A DNA stretch of 64,000 bases, taken from Corella eumyota. Lineage: Eukaryota > Chordata > Ascidiacea > Phlebobranchia > Corellidae. Position 1 is the first letter of the stretch, and each line of letters begins with the position of its first letter. Location: positions 3,162,001 through 3,226,000 of the forward strand of contig OY720102.1 in the NCBI GenBank assembly GCA_963082875.1, in the 5' to 3' direction. Under the pieces are notes generated by a model. It was not told the DNA's origin. It worked only from the letters and a program-made list of their open reading frames with translations, and made no database searches. This document shows, one piece after another, positions 39,471 to 50,726 of the stretch. The translations under genes and the position numbers were made by a program.

Positions 39471-39480
39471 AATTAATTAA

Positions 39481-39677
39481 AATAACATTTCTATGGAAAC
39501 TCCCGCCGCAAAAATCAGACGACACTTTTTCAACCAATAGGATTGATTGACGTCAAATCATCGGGCTGCGCTTGAGACTAAATTTATGCCTTTCGCTAAA
39601 ACTTTCGTTGAGAACCGGTCGGAAATTTGCTGCGGAGATTTTTACGAGTTTTACAGATCGTTTGAAAGGACTTAAAG
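39481..39677 (+). promoter_or_regulatory. Promoter-like segment and possible first exon
   Basis: CCAAT at 39534 is followed 14 bases on by TGACGTCA (39548), a spacing common in CRE/CCAAT promoters. GC-richer DNA then runs to a 5' splice-site match (TTAAAG then GTTAGT) at 39677. A 29-codon ORF beginning MPFAKTF (ATG near 39586) ends before the splice site. Matching splice-acceptor exons follow at 40274-40311 and 40478. I read this as the 5' end of a transcript of unknown type. Confidence 0.35.
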
Positions 39678-40545
39678 GTTAGTTTTAGGCTAGAAATATG
39701 TTATTTAATTTATAATTAGCTAAAATGTAACAAAGCTTCTTAAAAGTAATTAGTTTCTTAGGCTGTAGGTTGCAATAAAACACAATTTTTGTTAGGCTAA
39801 ATTTCGGCATTTTCAAAATGGCGATTAAATCGTTAAAAATGCAATTTTTAACTTAACTTTAGGCTAAATTCGAATAATTTTGGAAAAATTAACATTATTA
39901 AGGCTGGTTAGTGTATTGTTTTTATTTAGCATTAGGCTAAAGATAATCTTTTTTGGGAATTTTTTTTCAACTGATGAATTTGTAGTAAGAGCCACGGTTC
40001 TAATTTATTTTTAAGATTAGGTAGCAATCAAGTCCTAATAAATATACATACTATTGTAAATTAACTTGTTTTTTGTTTAAAATAAAATTATCTTGATGTC
40101 AAAAGTTCACCCCGCACTAGAAAGGTAATTTAAAGTTCAGGCATTATAACTTATAATAACGTCATAAACAGTTGCTTATAATGCTATGTAATTGTATAAA
40201 AGTTTAACTAAAGACTTTATTAAACATAAAAGTGATTATTATAAGATTAAAATGTTACAGTTTCTTTTTTTAGATTTTGTTCAGCCATTGCCACAGACAA
40301 GTCTAGAAAAGGTAAGTTACTGATAATAATGACAAAAAGGTTTTAAATTTATAAAAACTGATGATTTTGGATTGTTAATGGTTTAATCTGTTTTTTAAGT
40401 AAGTTAAGTAAATACAGGAGTTGTTTTAATAATTTTAAAGTAACAAAAAAGCATTAAAAATTACAATTTTCTTACAGAATCTGATAAGTTTGAATAATAG
40501 AAATCTGACACGATTTGCACTTGCACCAAAAAAGGGAAAAAGCGG

Positions 40546-40640
40546 GAAAGCCTTGCAACGAGTGATGACGTAAAAAGTGGAAAGCCTTGCAACGAGTGAT
40601 GACGTCAAATGTGGAGAGCATTGCAACGAGTGATAAGGTC
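40546..40640. repeat. Three-copy minisatellite, unit about 34 bp
   Basis: GCAACGAGTGAT recurs three times at about 34-bp spacing, each preceded by GAAAGCCTT or GAGAGCATT and mostly followed by GACGT. The second unit contains TGACGTCA (40600). Confidence 0.8.
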
Positions 40641-40809
40641 TCTTATCGAGTTCTTGATTATAAACGTCATATCGTAAATTTTGTTAATATATTTATAGGC
40701 CTCACGTTAAATTTTTTACTTAAAATAATGATTCGGTTACATATTTATTCCATTAGTTCTGGACATATTGCAATTTTTAATATATTGTAAATTTAAAGTG
40801 TGTTCCGGC

Positions 40810-41560
40810 TTTGCAGTTCTTGATTTTTTGTTAGTGCTGGTTGTTTTTTTGTTGGTAGTTTTTGCCGGTTGCTTCTATTGTTGGTTGTTTTTGCTGGAGG
40901 ATTTTATTGTTGGTTGTTTTTGCTGGTGTTTTTTGTTGGTTGTTTTGCTGTTGGCTTTTGTTTGGGTTGTTTTTGCTGTTGGCTTTTTTGTTGGTTGTTT
41001 TTGCTGGTCGTTTTTATTGTTGGTTGTTTTTGTTTTTGGTTGTTCAGGTTGGTGTCTTTGTCGATGATTGTTTTTATGGTTGGCCTTTATTGTTGGTTGT
41101 TTTGCTGGTATGTTTTTTATTGGTTGTTTTTGCTGTTGATTGTTTTTGCTGGTGGTTTTTTGTTGATTGTTTTTTGCTGTTTGGTTTTGTTCTTGGTTGT
41201 TTTGGTTGATGGTTTTTACTGTTGGTTGTTTTTGCTGGTGGTTTTCATTGTTAGTTGTTTTTTGCTGTTGGAATTTTTGTGGGTTGTTTTTGTTGGTGGA
41301 TTTTACTGTTGGTTGTTTTTGCTGGTGGATTTTACTGTTGGTTGTTTTTGCTGGTGGTTTTTATCGTTGGTGTTTTTGCTGGTGGCTTTTTTGTTGGATT
41401 TTTTTTGTAATTGATTTTATTGATGGTTGTTTTTTCTGGTGGTTTTTATTGTTGTTTTTGCTGGTTGCTTGTTTGTTAGATGTTTTTGTGATGGATTTTA
41501 TTGATGGTTGTTTTTGCTGGTGTCTTATTGTTGTAGTTATTGGTGACTTTTTGTTGGAAA
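40810..41560. repeat. T/G-rich minisatellite, about 750 bp
   Basis: About two dozen diverged units of roughly 27-33 bp are built on GGTTGTTTTTGCTGG plus a T-rich spacer. One strand is nearly free of A and C. Because T/G-only codons are rarely stops, several frames stay open by composition; these are not treated as genes. Confidence 0.9.
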
Positions 41561-42050
41561 TTTTAAATGAGAAAACCCTTTTAATTTATTATATATTATT
41601 TTTGCAATATATCAAAATCCAAGCAAAAAAAACAGTTAAATAAGTTTATCAACTTAATGTCACGTATAAAATATCTCTTTAACTTTTTTTTAATTTTTTT
41701 ATGGTATTTAACCTGATGGAATAAAAATGGGGAGGAACAATGGAAACACAATGAGGATGCTGGTAACAATGTTAATGACAAACAAGAACAATTGAAAAAA
41801 AGTTGGTTTTAAACTAAGTATCACTAGCAGTTGGAATTATTTTAATTTTACAAAGTTAATGTCATTCATAACACTTTTGCCATGTGTTTTTTGAAAATTT
41901 TTAAATTATTTTGCATTTTGTACAATTTTTTGTCCAATATTTTAAAGATTTTAAACGCTTTAGTCTATTATACTATGTTCTTTAAAGCAAATAAGATTTA
42001 AAAAAGTAATTTATACAAACCTGACAATATATTTTTATTTAGAAAATCAA

Positions 42051-43214
42051 CTAATGAAATAAACATCATTTTCAATATTTAAAACATTCAATAAACATCA
42101 TAGAATCCCTTTATGGCTCTAAGCTGCCAAATATTAAACCTAATAAATCGTAACTCTTTTACTATTTATGTCGCAGCTAAGTCTTACAACAATGTCATAA
42201 CTGTTTGTCCCTACATAACTTTTATACCTTAAAACTTATTTTGTCATATCATAATTCTCTCACCCAGTTTTAAAATACTGTTAATTTCAAGATTAATAAA
42301 AAATTGTTTTCAAAAATAGATCAAGTTTAAAAGCTTTCTGAATCTTACAGAAGATGGAAAGAAGTAAAAGGGAAAACAACTGGACAAATAAAGGTTTATA
42401 AAAGATGTTGCAAGAGAGACAAGAATGGAAAACTTTAACATTGTGGTGAGAATGTGAAGTGACAATTTTTAATAAAAAATTAAATGATAAACTGTAATTT
42501 AATTGAACTAAAGACTATTATAATTTGTTGCCCATCATCTTTAACTGTTTAAAAATTTAAAAATTGGACATGTCATAGTTTGTTGCCTAGCAATATTTAA
42601 AATAATGTTTAAAATTTTAATCTAACAAATTTATTTTTTATTTAGATACAAAATCAACTGGTCCAACAACATATTATTCTGTCATTAAACTAATAGAAAG
42701 TTTTTTTCCTTATTATATAACATTTTTAGAAACAAAATTGGTCATATTCATAAACTATTAAGTTATAATTAAACTAAATGTCCCAAATAAGTTTTACAAT
42801 AATGCTATAATTATTTGTCCCTACATAACTTTTATACCTTAAAACTTATTTTGTCATATCTTAATTCTCCGACCCAGTTTTTAAATATTGTTGATTTCAA
42901 AATTAATAAAAAATTGTTTTTAAAAATAGATCAAGTTTAAAAGTTTTTTAAGTCTTACACAAGATGGAAGAAGTGAAGGGGAAACATAGGCAGAAAGAAA
43001 AAATCATTGGAGGATGTTGCAAAAGAGACAGAGATGGAAGGCTCTGACATTTTGGTGAGAATATAAAGTGACAATGTCTAATAAAAATTTAATGATAAAT
43101 TGTATTTTAATTAAACTAATGACAATTATATTCTTTGTCCAACATCTTTAACTGTTATTTTTTTTTATTAAAACGTTAATGCCTACAAACCAATTTAAAA
43201 ATTCTTTTTTTAGA
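42051..43214 (+). repeat. Tandem exon-like cassette duplication, period about 570-610 bp
   Basis: A block at 42169-42550 recurs at 42779-43157, with long shared stretches such as GTCCCTACATAACTTTTATA. Splice-acceptor-like exon starts with related sequence sit at 42051, 42646 and 43214. Each of the two full cassettes also contains an exon-like piece (copy 1 at 42351-42445, ending at GTGAGA). The acceptor CTTACAG of copy 1 reads CTTACAC in copy 2. Confidence 0.75.
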
Positions 43215-43296
43215 AAAACATTCGACTAATCCAACCCAAACGAGATAGACCAGCGCGCTGATTAAATTCGCGCCGGAATTTGCAATTTCACCAGCA

Positions 43297-44252
43297 AGTG
43301 ACATCATCTACGTAACAACTGATGAGATTAGAGCCGGAATAGGAACTGTAACGCCCGTCCGCTTTATGCCGAAGGTAAATTACTAAAATTTGTTTAAATA
43401 AAAATATTGTGTTTGTTATCAAATTATGACGTAATTAGATTTTGTTTGTGACGTATAAGCCTACATATATGACGTAATTGTACCACGTATCATGTATACA
43501 GGGATGTCAAATATAGTAATATGCGTAATAGCCTTAAACTTAAATTTAATAATGTAACAGTTTTAATTGAAAATTTTCATTAATATTATGTTTTTTTATT
43601 AGAAACCCGAGGAAGATTTACCCCATGTGGATATATTTTACGCTATTGCTTTGCAAATAAAAGAAGCACTCAAATAAGTTAAAAGGTGTTTATTTAAAAT
43701 GTATTTCTAATATATTTTGTGAGTGATTATATGTATATAATAGCTTTAATCACTTAGGGATATATTTTTAAACAATCTATATAGCCATGGGTATAATTTT
43801 AAAGATTTAGATAAACAATTTAATTTTTTTAATTTATTTATTAGATTAAATTTTTCCACCCCAAACGATCTTAAAAACTTATCGTGCTTAAGTGACGTCA
43901 TTATAGCCTACAAATGACGTCACTCATACCGCCAGTTCCTAATTGATAAAAGGTGATTGCGTTTGCATTAACCATTTGTAATTTTAATTTATGGTTTAAA
44001 AATAATTATTGTTTTTAGTGCCTTTCAATTATTTTTCACTTTATTAATAAGAAGTATATACTTTAAATATATATATTCTTGTCATAATTATTTTTTAACT
44101 AATTAATTAATTTTTTTGTTACAGTGAAAAGTCAACATCACTTTTATGTTTATCTTATCACCTGCAAGTGACGTCATCGTTAATTACGTCACAACTGATA
44201 AGATTAGAGCCGGAATGGGGACTGTAAATGTTCTTTCTCCCTATGTTGAAGG
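43297..44252 (+). repeat. Paired exon-like repeats with a shared short reading frame
   Basis: Segments near 43297-43374 and 44163-44251 share GCAAGTGAC, ACAACTGAT, GATTAGAGCCGGAAT and a terminal GAAG before GTAAAT. The shared frame reads SPASD, YVTTD and IRAG in both; copy 2 has two extra codons, so the length change keeps frame there. Near the 3' end the copies differ by one base in length and exit in different phases. Confidence 0.55.
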
Positions 44253-44575
44253 TAAATTATTTAAAATATTTTAAGTTAAAATTCGATATTTAAACTAATT
44301 GTAAAATTGTTAAGTCAAAGTTCTTGTATATGACAAATTTTTTTTTATGTATGATGTAACCCAACTGGCTTAAAGTATGTTTTGTATCTGTATAGCTTTA
44401 TGTAACTTTTAACTTGATGCATAAATACCCTAGCACATTTTTAATACCTTTTTTACGTTTAGATATTCAAAAAGTGACGTGGCTTCTTTCAATCTTGGTT
44501 CCTATTAGTCCTATATTCGATTTTCTATTGTTCAAAAATGACGATTTTGGATTCGACCACTATGACGATCGATGA

Positions 44576-47500
44576 TTTTTGGATTCAACAATTGTGACGT
44601 CACGTATGGTCAATGTGACGTAGGATAAGGTCATTAATAAATGATCTGAAAAAAAATGGACATTGAGATTAGATTTAGATTTTTTGAATTTATTTACTAA
44701 TTTTGAGGTCTTGAAGTATCAGAATTAGACAGAATTGTATGCAATAAATTTCTCTTCTCTCAGTGTATTTTTATTTTGCGGACTGCCCTAAACCTAGATT
44801 TACTCATTTCGCTTCGTGGGTCGGTCGAAGTTTGGGATCGAACAGTCAATGAGCTGATGCGTTCCCGGCGGCCATTGTCACATTACCATTACTGTTAGGT
44901 CCCCTTAGTGTCCCATGTGCCAGAACTAGTCTGTGTTTTGGCCCTTATGGTCAGCAGAACCACGTATCGCCAAATGGTCGTCCGGGTTGTCCCATGTTGT
45001 ATATTTTTTTCACATTTATTTTTTATTACTGTTGTATTTCGTGGCATATCATAATTACTTTTTCAACATAAACAACGCAAAGCTCATCTGATAGGGTAAA
45101 AACGCATCGAACAATAAGATAATGTGAAGGATTATCCTCAATAGCCAGGGACTAAACCTTAACCAAAGAAGCAACACGCTTGGGGGTGCAGAGTTAATTA
45201 TATTTGAAGTTTCGCGCTAATTAAATACCGGCATCTATAAACCCCGGTTTTCTACTTTCTATCAATTATTTTCTTCCTTAGTGAGCATGGTGCGTTTTAC
45301 TCGTGGGTAGTATTTAGCGCCATGCTTAGTCTGCAGAATTGTAAGGTATCAGCCTTGTGAAAATGGAAATTTAACATCGCAGGGTAGGAGGAACTTGGAC
45401 GTGGATGGAACATAATTGAGAGTTGAGTAAAAATATATAAATCCTAAAACTTGAACAAAATTCTGTGCCATTTTCTGTCATTATGATCATTGGTTAGCGT
45501 CATATCGTAAATATTTATTAAATGCCATATCTTAAATACTAAATAAGGTTAAAAAACGATAATTCTCAGCTAGTGTTTTTTGTAATTAGGCAACAACTCG
45601 GGACCTTTAAAAGTTAATGTAATGTTAGGTAATTTTATCGAATAGTTGTTAGGTATTTGTTTAATTTGTATTAATTTAGGGTTAATATAACTTGTTTAAA
45701 ACTTAAAACCTAAAACCAAAATATTTTTTCTTCTCCCAATTCTTTATTGTATTTGTATTAGGTCTAAACAAAAATTAAAATCGCGATTTAAAATTTAAGT
45801 TAATTTAAAAAAATGTTTTAACTTTGTTAGAGTTGGGTAAACCACAAAGTTATTAACATTGTCTGGAGTTAAAAGAGTAGAAAAGATAATTAGTTGTCAG
45901 TTTGCTCGGTATAGTTTTTCTTTTTCGTTCTGGTGAAAGAAGATTTGGAATCATATATATAGTAAGTATAAACCACTAATATGGTTCGTTGCCATCTCTC
46001 TTACAATTTTTCTTTAACCATTTTTGTTTTTTACAGGTTTTAATTCATATTTTTTAGGCTATAAACTAACACCTATAATCATTTATTTTACAGGCTCTTA
46101 ACTCGTTTTGACGATTTAGCTAAAAACCAGTCTGATTTAAATATACGGTTTAGAACCGTTAGAGAAAGATAGTTTTCCATTATACCGAGCATTAGAAATT
46201 AGTCGCGCGCACCCTCGAACTTAGTTTAAACTGGGGTTTGGGAAAAAAATTGGCTGATTACTAAATTAAAGGCTTTTGGTTGAAATTTTCTAGGTGTCTT
46301 ACCTTTCCAAGGTACCTTTAAAATTCCATCGTTTGCCTTCCTATTGGGTAAAATAACCTGTTGCTTTCTGGTTGACCTTGGCGTGGTGCAATGGCTTATT
46401 ACTAACAAACCAGTGTGAACTAGTTTAAGATTATTTTTATTAAAAGAATATCTAAATTCGATGCTTTTATGTTTAAAACTGAACTAAAATAATATAAATA
46501 TTGATATCAATCTAACGACAATTTATTACATAAATTACAGTAAATGTTGATGTATTAAACTGTTTGGGTTAAACATTACTTCAGACTAAATAGTATAAAA
46601 TCTAATTAAATGATAATATACAGTGATTTACAGTTTTATTTAATAAGACCAACTTCTAGATTGTTTGTACAAATTATCATAACAAAATTTAACTAACATA
46701 AACCAATACCAAAAAACAGCTCTCTAAAACGGCTTACGATCTAAAAGAAATAATATACAGAAAAAAAGACGACGCGTTTACGTTCCAATTATAAAACATA
46801 AACAAGAAAGTATAGATATAATTACAAAATAATTAAGAAGCAGAATATTACATAGCGAAGAAAATATGTGCAACTTATTTTAAAAGCAATTTTCGTTGCA
46901 AATACATTGAAATAAATATACCAGAAGACCCTTTTATGTTTCCACTTTCGCTTTAGATAAATATAAACCAATACAGTATTAGTCTACTTAACATCGGAAT
47001 CATTTCATCACATCCGCTTATATTTAATATGACGTCACGTGGCTAGTAGCGTCAACACACGATATAAACAATAACATTAGAATTTATGAAGTAAAAAAAT
47101 ATTTCTAAAGCCTTTTTAATGAAATAAGAACGCACTTATCTATATAAAGGGTAACATAAATGGCCTATGATTGGATAGAACAATAGCCAAGTATCATATT
47201 CGGCATAACATTTAAGGTAGATAAAGATATAAACAAGTTGGAATTTAACCTTTGAAACACTAGCTTTAAATAACATGATCAAATTTTAAACTATATAAGT
47301 TTCAACATAACACATTTATCCATGGAAAAATATTAAAAGCACTTAATCTAATAAAATACATACACTTTGAATGTAAATTTTTTTGTAGCTTTATGAACAG
47401 CTAATAAGCACTTAATGGGCTTTTAAAACCACTTAACATAACAGGAAAGCACATCGGGGTACAATAGTCTATAGTTTAACTTGCATGACATTATCGTTGT

Positions 47501-48199
47501 ACAACAGTTAATATACAGTGCAAACGATATTGGTAATGTTTTTTAGGTTAATTGTTAAAAAACAAGTCTTATATCTAACATTCATTGGATTGAATAAATC
47601 TGTATAGTTTAACATATAAGTAGGCCATTTCAAATATACAAATAAGCCATCTATTGTGTGTATGGTAAAATAAATGCAAATATTAAACTAAATGTGGTAA
47701 CTAGAAGGACAAATAACATGCTATTTACATTGTTTAACAAGTAGATTTACAATTTTCTAAAATTGATTTTTTACCACAACCAAAGATTGAATTAAACTAA
47801 AAACAACATTTTATAAAATATTAAGGCACCCTATATTTGTTAATTATTAAATATAAATTACTTGCTTACAATGTACCAGTACATAGTCAGTTAGTTGTTT
47901 ATAAATACATGTAATTAAGATTGTAAAAATAATTGAATATTTTACGATGCAAAAAAATTATTTAAATAAAACAAAATGGTTTGACTATAGCTATGTTCTA
48001 CCAACTGCTACACAACTGGTTCTGCACCAAAAAAGTTGGTACAATAAATGGTTTTACACAAAAACGCAAACAATTGTGCTGTATAACATAAAAGCTTATA
48101 CAAATTAAAAAAGTGTTTTAATATTATATGAAACTTACAATTACAAGTGACTATTGCAGTAGCCGAAAATAAAACAAAGTTAAATAAATGTCTTAAAAA
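44576..48199. other. Intergenic region and epsin-like 3' UTR
   Basis: Apart from the GC-richer block at 44780-45010 it is AT-rich with no coding exon. TGACGTCA occurs at 44595 and 47030. The part nearest 48199 is probably the 3' UTR of the - strand epsin-like gene; I cannot place its polyadenylation site with confidence. Confidence 0.5.
44780..45010 (-). repeat. GC-richer block, possible SINE on the - strand
   Basis: This 230-bp island in AT-rich DNA has, read on the - strand, a B-box-like word (TGTTCGATCCC). No ORF. A single copy in the window, so the repeat identity is inferred from composition and the box. Confidence 0.3.
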
Positions 48200-49707
48200 T
48201 TAAAATAAGGATTGGTTTGGTTGTTGGGCAAATGGCTGGTTTTGAACTGGTGCGTATGGTGCCATGACAGTACCAGTTGGCATACCAACTGGATAAGAGC
48301 CTGGCATCATATTTGGATATCCTTGTGGCATCATTCCCATTTGAGGTTGTTGAATTCCTATAGATTGAGGTGGCATACCCATTTGCATATTTCCGTAAAC
48401 TGGTGTTGTTGTAGGCTGCTGTACAACCTGTGGTCCAGATTGACCTTTCATCTGGTTAAGACTTATTGATGGCCCCTTTTGGTTAAAAGGATTTCTTGAC
48501 GACCCATTTCCTTCTAAGGTGGCTCCTGTGTTCATTGGCATAAGGTAGGGGTTAGCAGGTTTCTTTTTCGAGACAAGATTGTCAATGTTGACAAGCGATG
48601 CATTTTCTCCAAGAAAAGATGAAGCTGGTATGGCAGAGCTGCTTGTATTTACATTGTTTTCATTTTCATCCACGCTTACTGGAAGAAGATTTGGCTCATT
48701 TAAACTTGGCTGGTGTAGACCCATTTTCATTATATCAACAGCAGTTAAGGCAGTACTGGTTTGTGGCTGTGCAATATGAAGATTATCAAATTCTTGAAGG
48801 GGATCAAAAGATGGTTGGTCGGTCGGTGTTAAACTAGCATTAAGAAATGGGTTAGCAGTGGCTTGGTTTTGACTGTTACCATTTGGAGTTTGGCCCCATG
48901 GATCCGCAACAGGTGCATTTGGTGTGTTAAAGAGATCAACTGAACCAAATTGTTGTTGTTGTTGTTGTGGTGGTGGTGGCACAGCAGGTGTAGCACCCCA
49001 AGGATCTGGTTTGCTTTCAGCTGCAACTGTGGTGCCCCAAGCATCAACTTTCGGCTTAGAAACAGTTGCATACGTGTTTGAATTATCCCCCCAAGGATCA
49101 AATGACTTTGATGGACTTTTTGGTGGTGGCGACAAAACTGAAGAAGTAGTTTGAACGTTGTTAGTAGTTGAAGAACTTGGCCATTGTTGGCTTTCAAATC
49201 CATTATTTTGTGTGGTTTTTGGTGTTTGATCAAAAGAGAATGGTTCGAAAGTGACAGATTCTTTTTTGTCGCCCCATGGGTCATTTGTGGGTGCAGTTGG
49301 TTGTGTTGTTTTTGTTGTTTCAGCTAATTTAGTGCTTTCCTTAAGGGCCATCTCCAACTTCAATTTATCGTTCATATCGCTTTTGCTATTCTGATCTGCT
49401 TCTTCTTTGCTCATAGCAAGTGCAATCTTAAAGTATATAGAAAATCTTAAATATACCATTTATAATAAATAGAATTGTTTTTATTTAATAAACGTAAAAT
49501 TAAATAAACCTGTAATTGTAAAGCTTCTTCGCTATGATTTGATGGCAAGGCATTTTTAGCTTCCATAGAAAGGCCACTAGAACCTGATGAATCCAATCCA
49601 AAGCCTGATTGTTGATGTTTTCCTTTTTTGCCCTTGTTTTTCTTTCTCAATTTATATTCCATATATCGCAACTCCCTGCCGATTCCATCCATAAACTTAT
49701 CAGCCAT
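48200..49707 (-). CDS. EPN: Epsin-type endocytic adaptor lacking the ENTH domain
   Basis: Two exons, 49707..49510 and 49426..48200, join in phase 0 to 474 aa. Residues 1-58 are a new Lys-rich segment with no ENTH character. Then come a UIM almost as in epsins (EEALQLQIALAMSKEEADQ, about 60-78), a second UIM-like helix (KLKLEMALKES), DPW motifs near 115, 176, 207 and 241 (plus DAW near 194) that in epsins bind AP-2, a clathrin-box-like LVNIDNLV after SFLGENA, and NPF motifs near 258 and 378 for EH-domain partners. A Q run lies near 220. The downstream order matches epsin to the end. Upstream of the ATG, a splice acceptor (TTTTTCAG) is followed by 24 bases with two in-frame TAA codons, so no upstream exon can be fused in frame through it; it may accept a spliced leader. 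Likely role: ubiquitin- and clathrin-dependent endocytosis. Confidence 0.9.
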
Positions 49708-50726
49708 GTTTTAGTTTTAGCTAAGTTTCCTCTGAAAAATATGTTTTGTTTTTATTATAATATAATAACCTAAAGTAGCGAAGCTTAACACAAACAAAAA
49801 GTTTCCTGATAGTTGTTGTTACAAAATGGTTATACAAGATAACTGTTTTACGAGGTGACGTCATCCAAGGACTAACTGACGTCACTGAAACAAGACAGTT
49901 TTAAATCGTTTAAAATTACGCTTAGCAAACAAATAATCATTTTTTATATTAAAAGTTAAAATAAATTTATATTTTATAAACTAAATTACTAAAAAAATTT
50001 TTTTTTAATTTTTATCCTCACTGAATTTTGAAAAAGATGAATCAGCATGACCATTTTATTTTGGCATCGCGCTATAATCATCTGATGTTTGACCAGGAAA
50101 GAGAACATTCTATTTTAAATGTTGTCAACATGTTGTGACGCCTGTCTGTCAGTTTTATTTTGTAGATGTTGTTTACTAGAACCCAAAAGAAAACGTTTTA
50201 ACTTGTCACCAATACAGTCGGACCAAAAAACTTTTTTTTAAATTTAAATGAATAATAAACTGATAAACGTCTAATCATTTAACTAATTTTAAAATATTGA
50301 AATGACAATTAGACAAATAATAGTTGCGTTTGGCCCTAAGCTATTGATTTGTATTTTGCTTAATAGTGTTGTTGGTTGGTTACAACAACAAGGTCACTTA
50401 CCAGCTTTTACAACAACAAGGTCACTTAGCAGTCAGTTAGTTGTTGTTAGATTTGTTTTGTTTATTCTGTTATTTAAACTTTGATAAAAAAACGAGTGAA
50501 GCTTTTTTACAAAGAGGTTGCATTAATTTTTATTAAAAACTAGTCTAAGGTTTAAATCTCAAGCAGTATACCAGTATTGTAAATAAGGAATTATATGTTA
50601 AGGTTAACAACACTTACACCGACTGCTAAAACTATTATGCTGAAGTTATAGTCATTACAATTGATTTTATACTATTTAGATTGTACACATATTTAAAGTA
50701 TTATATTTGTTAAATTGAAATTGACG
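49708..50726. promoter_or_regulatory. Divergent intergenic promoter region, epsin-like gene and PSME4
   Basis: The two genes are head-to-head about 1 kb apart. Two exact TGACGTCA octamers at 49856 and 49877, 21 bp apart, lie about 150-180 bp upstream of the epsin-like ATG. A 20-odd-base direct repeat built on ACAACAACAAGGTCACTTA occurs near 50382 and 50414. No exon is recognised here beyond possible 5' UTRs. Confidence 0.5.

Larger units (their letters stand above)
39560..44575 (+). ncRNA. Candidate spliced non-coding or short-ORF locus with repeated exon-like cassettes
   Basis: Exon-like segments bounded by consensus splice signals lie at 40274-40311, from 40478, 42351-42445, from 42646, 43214-43374, 43603-43677 and 44125-44251. 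Several are copies of each other (see repeats). No long ORF runs through. Two short frames stand out. One crosses 43249-43374 into 43603-43677 (66 codons, no ATG at its start, ends with TAA). The other runs from ATG 44146 across 44251 into 44463-44575 (72 aa). Both contain SPASD, then YVTTD, then IRAG. Strand and transcription are inferred from splice signals only. It may be a lncRNA, a small-peptide gene, or a decayed gene. Confidence 0.3.

Noticed and set aside
40768-41643. Long overlapping open frames (up to 181 aa) rich in Val, Phe, Cys, Leu and Gly
   Set aside because: They are open in several frames at once because the DNA is a T/G minisatellite with few stop codons. The protein is repetitive and of no recognisable family.
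48212-49154. Plus-strand open frames opposite the epsin-like gene
   Set aside because: These are antisense shadows of a clear epsin tail; they show no conserved motif and break up outside it.
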